Origin: Nitrosospira sp.
GTDB lineage: Bacteria; Pseudomonadota; Gammaproteobacteria; Burkholderiales; Nitrosomonadaceae
Assembly: GCA_030453055.1 (NCBI GenBank)
Contig: JAKDLC010000145.1
Location: 1-5,876 of the forward strand
DNA: 5,876 nucleotides
Direction: 5' to 3'
Under the pieces are notes generated by a model. It was not told the origin of the DNA, did no database searches, and saw nothing but the letters and a program-made list of their open reading frames with translations. Shown one piece after another: positions 1 to 4,684 of the stretch (positions within the stretch are counted from its first letter, which is position 1; every line of letters starts with the position of its first letter). The position numbers and the translations under genes are program-made.

Positions 1-264
1 AGGAGTTGCAACGCAGCCATGCGCCGCAAAAACCGTGCAATTCACCCCGTAGCGGCCCTCACCCGGAAGGTGAGCGTCAAATAATACGAAATGTGGTTAT
101 TAATCATAACGCTGATCTATTAAATGAGCGATCAACTACCGGATTTAGGATTATATCTATGGAATTGTTGAAGATTTCAACAATGTGATTATTATTGACA
201 ACGGCACGGCGTGTCAAATGGGATTTTCATTAGCACAAGAACGGCGGACGCCCCGTCTCACCAA
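1..264. other. Left-edge stretch without a convincing gene
   Basis: This is the region downstream of the terC-like gene, and I see no complete gene in it. A plus-strand frame is open from base 1 to a TAA at 82-84 and would read RSCNAAMRRKNRAIHPVAAL followed by TRKVSVK. It could be the last 27 codons of a gene entering from the left, but nothing in it is recognisable. From about 85 onward the sequence turns AT-rich with stops in most frames, as expected of intergenic DNA. It contains a perfect 9-bp inverted repeat (164-184), a TTGACA/TGTCAA dyad (195-217) and a small 6-bp stem CTCACC/GGTGAG (58-74). None of these is followed by a T-run, so I cannot call a clear terminator for the gene to the right. 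Confidence 0.5.
164..184. repeat. Perfect 9-bp inverted repeat downstream of terC-like gene
   Basis: The arms ATTGTTGAA (164-172) and TTCAACAAT (176-184) are exact reverse complements separated by GAT. The hairpin is AT-rich and lies 80 nt beyond the stop codon of the minus-strand terC-like gene. On that strand it is not followed by a run of T, so it is at best a weak terminator. The short near-palindromic form could equally be a protein-binding dyad. The symmetry is seen directly; any function is inference. Confidence 0.5.
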
Positions 265-1014
265 TCAGTCAACGTCATTTATCCGCTTGTGCAATTTGAC
301 CGTCGCTTCCCTCTTTTTACGCATTCGAAGGTTGAGAAACTCCACGCTGACAGAAAATGCCATGGCAAAATAAATATAGCCTTTCGGGACATGCACATCG
401 AAACCTTCGACGATCAGGGTGACCCCTACCAGTATCAGGAACGCAAGCGCAAGAATCTTGATGGTTGGATGGTTGTCCACGAATTCTCCGATGGGCTTGG
501 CCGCCGCCAACATGACCAATACCGCCAGAATGATGGCGATTGCCATCAACGAAACATGTTCGACCAGACCGACGGCCGTTATTACTGAATCCAGCGAAAA
601 AACAATGTCGAGGATCGCAATCTGCAGCAGCACCATTCCCATGCTTGCGGCGACAATCTTGTTGCCGGCATCATCTACGCCTTCGATACTGTTGTGTATT
701 TCATGAGTTGCCTTGGCCAGGAGAAATAGGCCACCTCCGATCAACACGACATCGCGTCCCGAAATCGAGTTGCTGAATACCGTAAACCACGGTTGGGTTA
801 AACTCATGACCCATGAAATCGAGAACAGCAAACCGAGGCGAGTGAGCATGGCCAAGCTGAGACCCATTCTTCTCGCAAAATTACGTTGCGCTTCGGGAAG
901 ACGACCTACGAGAATGGAGATGAAGATAATGTTGTCTATACCTAAAACGATTTCCAACGTGGTTAGCGTGACCAACGCTATCCACGCTTCCGGGCTCGCC
1001 AGCCACTCGAACAT
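265..1014 (-). CDS. TerC-family integral membrane protein (YgdQ-like)
   Basis: This 249-residue protein belongs to the TerC family (formerly UPF0053) and closely resembles the short E. coli inner-membrane protein YgdQ. It lacks the C-terminal CBS domains of YoaE-type members. Family hallmarks are the first-helix motif LEIVLGIDNIIF (20-31, acidic E21 and D27) and the central LDIVFSLDSVITAVG (135-149, D136 and D142), which place acidic residues inside membrane helices. A third conserved block is VEGFDVHVPKGYIYFAMAFS (202-221). Seven hydrophobic segments are visible, near 12-34, 50-72, 86-101, 125-149, 153-172, 185-203 and 211-228, with a basic cytoplasmic-type tail. TerC relatives in Bacillus and E. 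coli (MeeF/MeeY, Alx) act in manganese export or metal supply to secreted enzymes, so a metal-transport role is inferred, not shown. The start MFEWL matches the family's usual N-terminus. A GGGGAA stretch 6 nt upstream is the likely ribosome site. The 176-nt gap from egtD suggests its own transcript. Confidence 0.93.
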   Translation of the reverse strand: MFEWLASPEAWIALVTLTTLEIVLGIDNIIFISILVGRLPEAQRNFARRMGLSLAMLTRLGLLFSISWVMSLTQPWFTVFSNSISGRDVVLIGGGLFLLAKATHEIHNSIEGVDDAGNKIVAASMGMVLLQIAILDIVFSLDSVITAVGLVEHVSLMAIAIILAVLVMLAAAKPIGEFVDNHPTIKILALAFLILVGVTLIVEGFDVHVPKGYIYFAMAFSVSVEFLNLRMRKKREATVKLHKRINDVD

Positions 1015-1190
1015 CAGCTTTCCCCATTTTTGACTTAAACGCTATTTTAACGCGCCTATTCTCCCATTCCTATTCCTCTTACGCCAACGTCGCCATAAAG
1101 GTTTCATGGCTTAACTCAACTCGCAGACCGCCACCGAAACGCACACTGTGGCGGGAGTCCGGGTAGAAAAAGGCGGTGGGAGGGTTAAAG
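1015..1190. other. Intergenic region between egtD and the terC-like gene
   Basis: This gap separates two minus-strand genes and should hold the end of the egt transcript and the terC promoter. Beyond the egtD stop I see a 7-bp inverted repeat, CCGCCAC (1128-1134) and GTGGCGG (1148-1154), with a 13-nt loop but no T-run, so it is only a weak terminator candidate. On the minus strand GTTAAAATAG near 1045-1054 contains a TAAAAT hexamer that could be a -10 box for terC, but I found no matching -35. No small reading frame here is convincing. Confidence 0.45.
1128..1154. repeat. GC-rich 7-bp inverted repeat after egtD
   Basis: The arms CCGCCAC and GTGGCGG are perfectly complementary around a 13-nt loop. 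The element sits about 37 nt past the egtD stop codon on the minus strand. It could form a GC-rich hairpin that slows or partly ends transcription, but no U-tract follows on either strand. I therefore do not call it an intrinsic terminator. Confidence 0.35.
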
Positions 1191-2138
1191 TTACGTTATG
1201 ACGCCCAAGCTTACGGCGAACCAGCAATCGCGATCTGTCCAGGTTTGTTCAACCGCGAAGCCGCCGCGTTGGAGCAGCCTCTCCAGGCACTCCAGCGTGT
1301 ACTTGTAGCTATTCTCGGTATGAATGCGCTCGCCTTGATAAAATCGTAATGTCGTATCAAGGGCGTCAACTCTTACTGATTGCGAACAAGTGCTTTCCAG
1401 GTGCAATTCGATTCTTGATGACACCTCATTCCAGAATGATACGTGGCAGAAAGCATCCGGTTCAAAGTGACCGCCAAGTTCGCGGTTAATCCGGACAAGA
1501 AGGTTCTTGTTGAACGAAGCGGTTATTCCGGCACTGTCGTTATAAGCCGCATGCATGACATCGCTATTCTTTACCAGATCCACGCCAAGCAGCAGCTGGT
1601 CTCCGCGCGATAGCTGCTGCGCTATATTTTGCAGCAGGGAAATAGCATCCTCCTGTTCCAGGTTACCGATACTCGAACCAATGTACAGAACCAGGCGGGG
1701 TGGGGTTTGCCCGGCAAGAAACGTCAGGTCTTCGAAATCTCCCACATGGGGGTTTACGTTAACCGCCCCCAATTCTCTTTCCACTTCGTCCTTGGCTAAT
1801 TGCAAAGCTGCGTCGGATACATCCAGCGGAAAGTAATTGACGCGGGACTGCCGTTGCAACAGTGAACGCAACAAGATGCGCGTCTTGGTTGCTGTCCCGG
1901 CCCCGAGTTCGCTCACGGAAACGTTCCGGCCGAGCCGGGAGCATATTTCGTCCCCATGCGCCGTCAGTATGGCCGCTTCCGTACGTGTGGGGTAATACTC
2001 GGGCAGGCACGTGATCTGTTCGAATAGGGCCGAGCCTTGGGCATCATAGAGCAGCTTCGGCGGCAGCATTTTAGGCGTGCGGGAAAGACCTTCCCGTACA
2101 TCACCGGCTATTACGATATCGGGCGCAAACGTGATCAT
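1191..2138 (-). CDS. egtD: L-histidine N-alpha-methyltransferase EgtD (hercynine synthase)
   Basis: EgtD is a cytosolic SAM-dependent enzyme that adds three methyl groups to the amino nitrogen of histidine, giving hercynine, the first step of ergothioneine synthesis. The 315 residues match the family's usual length of about 320. The N-terminal signature LLYDAQGSALFEQITCLPEY (29-48) leads into YPTRTE. The SAM site follows as ELGAGTATKTRILL (77-90), with PLDVS (104-108), GDFE (133-136) and IGSSIGNL (153-160). LLLGVDLVKN (182-191) and AYNDSAGITASFN (198-210) follow. Residues known to bind histidine in the Mycobacterium smegmatis enzyme (Tyr39, Asn166, Tyr206, Glu282, Ser284) align with Y31, N159, Y199, E275 and S277, with a constant offset of 7 after the first, so the enzyme should be active. 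The ATG overlaps the egtB stop as ATGA, which implies translational coupling. The only nearby ribosome-site candidate is GGGG, held in a possible hairpin at 2145-2159. Confidence 0.97.
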   Translation of the reverse strand: MITFAPDIVIAGDVREGLSRTPKMLPPKLLYDAQGSALFEQITCLPEYYPTRTEAAILTAHGDEICSRLGRNVSVSELGAGTATKTRILLRSLLQRQSRVNYFPLDVSDAALQLAKDEVERELGAVNVNPHVGDFEDLTFLAGQTPPRLVLYIGSSIGNLEQEDAISLLQNIAQQLSRGDQLLLGVDLVKNSDVMHAAYNDSAGITASFNKNLLVRINRELGGHFEPDAFCHVSFWNEVSSRIELHLESTCSQSVRVDALDTTLRFYQGERIHTENSYKYTLECLERLLQRGGFAVEQTWTDRDCWFAVSLGVIT

Positions 2139-2195
2139 GAGCCAGCCCCGTCATGGGGCAGCCCATCATGAGCCAGTTCATCATGAGCCAATCTT
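2135..2195. repeat. Degenerate 15/16-bp tandem repeat across the egtB/egtD junction
   Basis: Four copies beginning TCATGAGCCA or TCATGGGGCA start at 2135, 2151, 2166 and 2181, spaced 16, 15 and 15 bp. On the coding strand they encode the pentad-like tail AHDEL, AHDGL, PHDGA of EgtB, just beyond the conserved end of the fold (GIRLA). The leftmost copy carries the egtB stop and egtD start in a shared ATGA. The 15-bp steps keep the egtB frame, and the 16-bp step next to the junction is where the frame meets the stop. The repeat pattern is seen directly; origin by slippage or duplication is inference. Confidence 0.75.
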
Positions 2196-3478
2196 ATGCC
2201 GGAAAACTGCCAACGCGTTTGTGGCGGAAAATAATTACGATATGATTTACGTATGTGCGATAGCGGCGTGGCGCAGGAACCGCCGCGTAACACCATTTGA
2301 TTGCACATGAATTTGCCGTTGTATTCACCTTCAAAGCCTGCCGGAGGGCGATAACCCGGATAGGCGGAATAGGGGCTCGAGGTCCATTCCCATGTATCTC
2401 CGAAAATCTGTTGCAGACCTTCTTTCTGGACCGCCGCCGGCCTCGGATGATAAGTTTCGCTCTCAAGCAAATTTCGACACGTTTCAGCCGGATTCCCGGC
2501 AAAGCCAGCGGCCACTTCCCATTCGAACTCTGTTGGTAGCCGTGCGTCTGCCCATCGAGCGTATGCATCCGCTTCGTAGAAGCTTACATGACAGACCGGT
2601 TCGCCGGGGCGCAACGGCAATGTGCCCCGGCAAGTAAATTCGGTCCATCCATTCTCTGATTGCTCCCAGTAGAGCGGCGCCGTCCAGCCATTGTCGCAAA
2701 CGTAATCCCATGCATCCGACAGCCATAGTTCCGGGCGCGTGTAGCCGCCATCGGCCATGAATGCCTGATACTCTTCATTGGTAACAAGGCGGGATGCGAT
2801 ACGAAAGGGTCGTAAATAGGCGAAGTGTCGCGGCAATTCGTTATCAAACGCAAAGCCGCACATATCATGCCCAACCTCATGGATACCCTCATCGAACCCA
2901 CACCACGTAAGTGGCGTAGTGGCAGGCTCGACAGCCCGGATCTGGCGGGGGTGATAACTCGGCCGCAGCGGATTGGTCCAGAACGCATGTTTAATGTCGG
3001 TAATGATGAGTTCCTGATGTTGCTGCTCATGATTCAATCCCAATTCAAGCAATCGTAAAACCTCGGCGGAAGCGTCACGATCCAGCAATTCACGCACTGC
3101 GTTATCAACATGGGTACGATAAAGGCGAATCTGATCGAGCGTAGGGCGGGAGAAGGCGCCGCGGATGGCGCGATGAGGGTGGTTTCCGAGCCGCTTGTAG
3201 TAAGAGTTGAACAGGAAACTGAATCGCGCATCGAAGGGAACATAGTCTCGCATGTGCGGCATCAGGACAAACGTCTCGAAAAACCAGGTCGTATGCGCAA
3301 CGTGCCATTTTGTCGGGCTGGCTTCCGGCATGGATTGAACCATCTGGTCATCCGGCGCGAGAGTTTCAATCAGCGTCAAAGTTTGATTGCGCACTTCATC
3401 ATATCGTTCAAGCCATTTACGCGATAACGACAACGGGAGCGACGGAGGTCCGGCATGCAGGCTGGAAGTTTTGATCAC
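2135..3478 (-). CDS. egtB: EgtB, hercynine sulfoxide synthase (non-heme iron)
   Basis: EgtB uses iron and O2 to join hercynine to a cysteine-type thiol, forming the C-S bond and sulfoxide of the ergothioneine precursor. I chose the GTG at 3478 (447 residues) because AGGAGA lies 10 nt upstream. An in-frame ATG at 3556 would add 26 non-conserved residues and has no good ribosome site. From the GTG, an N-terminal DinB-like helical domain holds the iron ligands H62 (in HVAHTTWFFE) and H150 and H154 (in NHEQQHQE). A C-terminal formylglycine-enzyme-type (FGE-sulfatase) domain runs from about 190 to 431, with RLPTEFEWEVA (313-323), FGDTWEWTSSPY (359-370), LRGGSC (397-402) and FSGIRLA (425-431). The pair Y93-Y94 in FLFNSYY matches the tyrosines of Chloracidobacterium EgtB, the type that accepts free cysteine. 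Substrate choice is inferred. The C-terminus carries a repeat-derived tail (AHDELAHDGLPHDGAGS). egtD follows with a 4-nt overlap. Function is confident; the start is moderately so. Confidence 0.95.
   Translation of the reverse strand: MIKTSSLHAGPPSLPLSLSRKWLERYDEVRNQTLTLIETLAPDDQMVQSMPEASPTKWHVAHTTWFFETFVLMPHMRDYVPFDARFSFLFNSYYKRLGNHPHRAIRGAFSRPTLDQIRLYRTHVDNAVRELLDRDASAEVLRLLELGLNHEQQHQELIITDIKHAFWTNPLRPSYHPRQIRAVEPATTPLTWCGFDEGIHEVGHDMCGFAFDNELPRHFAYLRPFRIASRLVTNEEYQAFMADGGYTRPELWLSDAWDYVCDNGWTAPLYWEQSENGWTEFTCRGTLPLRPGEPVCHVSFYEADAYARWADARLPTEFEWEVAAGFAGNPAETCRNLLESETYHPRPAAVQKEGLQQIFGDTWEWTSSPYSAYPGYRPPAGFEGEYNGKFMCNQMVLRGGSCATPLSHIRKSYRNYFPPQTRWQFSGIRLAHDELAHDGLPHDGAGS
2145..2159 (-). 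promoter_or_regulatory. Small hairpin just upstream of the egtD start
   Basis: GCCCC (2145-2149) and GGGGC (2155-2159) pair around a 5-nt loop, with 6 nt between the stem and the egtD ATG at 2138. On the mRNA the stem includes the only purine-rich GGGG that could serve as the egtD ribosome site. Ribosomes finishing egtB would open it, so it could couple egtD translation to egtB. The symmetry is seen; the coupling role is inferred. Confidence 0.4.
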
Positions 3479-3488
3479 GGTTAACTTG

Positions 3489-3494
3489 TCTCCT
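3489..3494 (-). promoter_or_regulatory. Ribosome binding site AGGAGA deciding the egtB start
   Basis: On the minus strand AGGAGA (3494 down to 3489) is followed by 10 nt and then GTG at 3478. This is the strongest Shine-Dalgarno match near the egtB N-terminus. It lies inside the reading frame that would begin at the upstream ATG (3556). That ATG has only GAGA-like purines next to the base of a strong hairpin. Confidence 0.65.
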
Positions 3495-3566
3495 GAAGGA
3501 TTTAGGTTTAATGCCGGATTTATTGGACAACTGGATTTCCCGCAATTTCGGGACATTATTATTCTC

Positions 3567-3605
3567 TATGTCTGCCAGCGCTCATTCTGTGCGCTGGCAG
3601 ACATA
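3567..3605. repeat. Perfect 15-bp inverted repeat in the egtB leader
   Basis: TATGTCTGCCAGCGC (3567-3581) and its exact reverse complement (3591-3605) flank a 9-nt spacer. As RNA this would be a very stable hairpin. Neither strand has a T-run directly after it, so it is not a standard intrinsic terminator. It lies about 90 nt upstream of the preferred egtB GTG, or only 10 nt upstream of the alternative ATG. Possible roles are a leader structure controlling egtB, an operator for a dimeric regulator, or a small mobile repeat. None can be settled from one copy. Confidence 0.7.
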
Positions 3606-3626
3606 AGGCGAACCAGCCACCGTTGA

Positions 3627-3654
3627 GTTATGCCATCAGTAAGTAAAAAGTCTA
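3627..3654 (-). promoter_or_regulatory. Weak candidate sigma-70 promoter for egtBD
   Basis: On the minus strand TAGACT (3654-3649) and CATAAC (3632-3627) each match four of six consensus bases and are separated by 16 nt. Transcription would begin near 3620 and would place the 15-bp hairpin at the very 5' end of the egtB leader. The match is modest and this kind of pair can occur by chance. Confidence 0.25.
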
Positions 3655-3876
3655 GCCGTTTGCATGTGCGGCGGGTTGTCCCCTGTTTGTTCCCTGCGCG
3701 TCGGTGACTATTGACGTGGATATTCCGGAAAACCTGTTTTTGTGCGTTACCGCACTGACCGCATTTAGCAATTCGGGCATTCTGCATTTGCCTGAAGTAT
3801 TTTTCCCGATTTGATTTCTTCGCCGGGCAAATAGCAATAACGAGGATTTCTCACTACTAATTTTTAGGAGATAAAC

Positions 3877-4386
3877 ATGAGCTACGAAGATCGCGATACC
3901 TACGGCATGTACAAAAACTACGACGAGAAAGGCCCAGGGCCTCGGTTGATGGGTGCGGACACACTCATTGGAGACGATGTTTACAATCAAAATGATGAAG
4001 ATCTGGGCGATATCAAGGACATCATGCTGGATGTCAACAATGGCAGAATCGCTTATGCGGTGTTGTCTTTCGGAGGGTTTCTCGGCATGGCCGACAAGCT
4101 TTTCGCGGTGCCGTGGAGTGCGCTGACGCTGGATACCGTGAACAAACGGTTCTTGCTGAAGGTGGATAAGGCGCGCCTCGAATCCGCGCCGGGGTTCGAT
4201 AAGGATAGTTGGCCGAATATGGCGGACCCGACTTGGCAAAACACAATCCATACTTACTATGGAACAACCTCATATGAGGACACCAAGTCCTCGAAGGACT
4301 ATGTGACGCCAGCTCACAGAAACGACGAAAGTTTCATACCGCAGGCGCCCGTCGGTACCGATCACGTAAAACGCGAGTGGGACTGA
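3877..4386 (+). CDS. PRC-barrel domain protein
   Basis: This 169-residue, acidic, soluble protein has no signal peptide or membrane segment. A PRC-barrel domain covers about 25-100. The typical motif run starts at LIGDDVYNQNDEDLGDIKDI (30-49), continues with MLDVNNGRIAYAVLSFGGFL (50-69), and ends with the barrel strand KLFAVPWSALTLD (74-86) and the closing RFLLKVDKARLESAPGF (91-107). The following SWPNMADPTW and TYYG segment is common in stand-alone proteobacterial members. The last 40 residues (130-169) are polar, charged and probably disordered. PRC-barrels occur in the photosynthetic reaction centre H subunit and in RimM, where they make protein or RNA contacts. The role of this stand-alone type is not known, though such genes often appear in stress or surface-adhesion settings. 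The start has AGGAG 6 nt upstream (3866-3870). The gene is monocistronic: divergent egtB lies upstream and a strong terminator downstream. Confidence 0.93.
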   Translation: MSYEDRDTYGMYKNYDEKGPGPRLMGADTLIGDDVYNQNDEDLGDIKDIMLDVNNGRIAYAVLSFGGFLGMADKLFAVPWSALTLDTVNKRFLLKVDKARLESAPGFDKDSWPNMADPTWQNTIHTYYGTTSYEDTKSSKDYVTPAHRNDESFIPQAPVGTDHVKREWD

Positions 4387-4400
4387 CAGCGTAGTAGATG

Positions 4401-4423
4401 AAACCGAGGATCTGTTTCGGTTT
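4401..4423 (+). repeat. 7-bp inverted repeat in the PRC-barrel gene 3' region
   Basis: AAACCGA (4401-4407) and TCGGTTT (4417-4423) pair around a 9-nt loop, beginning 14 nt after the stop codon. No T-run follows beyond the three bases in the stem, so termination is expected further on at 4478-4516. It may protect the mRNA 3' end; that is inference. Confidence 0.4.
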
Positions 4424-4433
4424 ATAAGTAAAA

Positions 4434-4477
4434 CCCGGCCCGTAGCCGGATTCCCATAGGCGGGTTCGAGAGCTACG
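4434..4477 (+). repeat. REP-like imperfect inverted repeat with competing stems
   Basis: CGTAGC (4441-4446) and GCTACG (4472-4477) bound a 37-nt imperfect palindrome with inner GATTCC and GGGTTC partly pairing. It resembles the widespread proteobacterial intergenic repeats built on CGTAGCCCGGAT. Overlapping pairings also exist: CCGGC (4435-4439) with GCCGG (4445-4449), and AACCCG (4432-4437) with CGGGTT (4461-4466). These exclude each other. The element directly abuts the terminator hairpin. The family assignment is from memory of the core motif and needs other copies in the genome. Confidence 0.45.
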
Positions 4478-4516
4478 CATAAAAAAGAGGCAAGGTTCCC
4501 TTGCCTCTTTTTTATG
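4478..4516. terminator. Strong bidirectional intrinsic terminator
   Basis: An 18-bp perfect inverted repeat (4478-4495 and 4499-4516) surrounds a 3-nt loop. The GC-containing core GAGGCAAGG pairs with CCTTGCCTC and is followed by six T on the plus strand. The mirrored six A upstream give the same structure on the minus strand. It ends the PRC-barrel transcript 92 nt after its stop codon and insulates the MFS gene from read-through. Confidence 0.92.
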
Positions 4517-4668
4517 GCGATGAGAATTGTGGAAGTTTTCACGCGCACGGTAACTGACGGAGTGTGTCCAACCTGCCGTCAATGAGACGCCGTGGTTCAG
4601 TGGAGTACGGATCACCAGTCCCGCGGTTCGGCCGTAGTTGAGTGTTCATCTATTGCGCCTTTGTAGCC

Positions 4669-4677
4669 TGTTAAAAT
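4669..4677 (+). promoter_or_regulatory. Candidate extended -10 for the MFS gene
   Basis: TG followed by one base and TAAAAT (4672-4677) resembles an extended -10 box. Transcription starting about 7 nt downstream would fall at or next to the ATG (4685), giving a leaderless or nearly leaderless mRNA. There is no good -35 at the right distance. The only purines before the ATG are AGG directly touching it. This is a weak call. Confidence 0.25.
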
Positions 4678-4684
4678 CGGCAGG

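Larger units (their letters stand above)
3479..3876. other. Divergent intergenic region between egtB and the PRC-barrel gene
   Basis: About 400 nt separate the two divergent genes (320 nt if egtB starts at the upstream ATG). The stretch contains the egtB ribosome site, the perfect 15-bp inverted repeat at 3567-3605, a weak candidate promoter for egtB at 3627-3654 and the ribosome site of the plus-strand gene (AGGAG at 3866-3870). A minus-strand open frame (3566-3787, 73 codons) lacks any conserved look or ribosome site, and I do not accept it as a gene. I did not find a convincing plus-strand sigma-70 promoter, although one or more must be here if the downstream gene has its own transcript. 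Confidence 0.5.
4387..4684. other. Gene-free region between PRC-barrel and MFS genes
   Basis: About 300 nt without a supported gene. The first 130 nt are rich in inverted repeats: a 7-bp stem just after the stop (4401-4423), a REP-like element (4434-4477) and a strong terminator (4478-4516). The remainder (4517-4684) must hold the promoter of the MFS gene. The only candidate I see is TAAAAT with an upstream TG at 4669-4677, very close to the start codon. Open frames on the minus strand here lack ribosome sites and overlap the terminator, so I discount them. Confidence 0.55.

Noticed and set aside
211..588. Plus-strand 125-codon frame opposite the terC-like gene
   Set aside because: It overlaps the strongly conserved terC reading frame on the other strand and has no recognisable protein features.
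2152..2184. Extra ATG triplets in each tandem repeat as alternative egtD starts
   Set aside because: Those at 2154, 2169 and 2184 (minus strand) are 16, 31 and 46 nt from the egtD ATG and are therefore out of frame with egtD.
2135..2195. Tandem repeats considered as a CRISPR array
   Set aside because: The units are adjacent with no spacers and lie in frame within the egtB coding sequence.
3566..3787. Minus-strand 73-codon frame with a CGQCG motif in the intergenic region
   Set aside because: Two cysteines alone are not evidence of a zinc protein. There is no ribosome site, and the frame ends inside the 15-bp inverted repeat.
3652..4251. Minus-strand open frame of 199 codons opposite the PRC-barrel gene
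   Set aside because: It is the antisense shadow of a well-supported PRC-barrel gene with a good ribosome site. Its translation shows no domain-like pattern.
4456..4480. tRNA-like GGGTTCGAG segment before the terminator
   Set aside because: The bases flanking the apparent T-loop do not pair as a five-base T-stem, and no acceptor or anticodon arm can be drawn. The symmetry fits a REP-like element better.
4590..4645. GTGGTTCAGTGG and GCGGTTCGGCC resembling tRNA D- and T-arm sequences
   Set aside because: The loop lacks the invariant A after TTCG, the spacing is too short for a full tRNA, and no acceptor stem forms.
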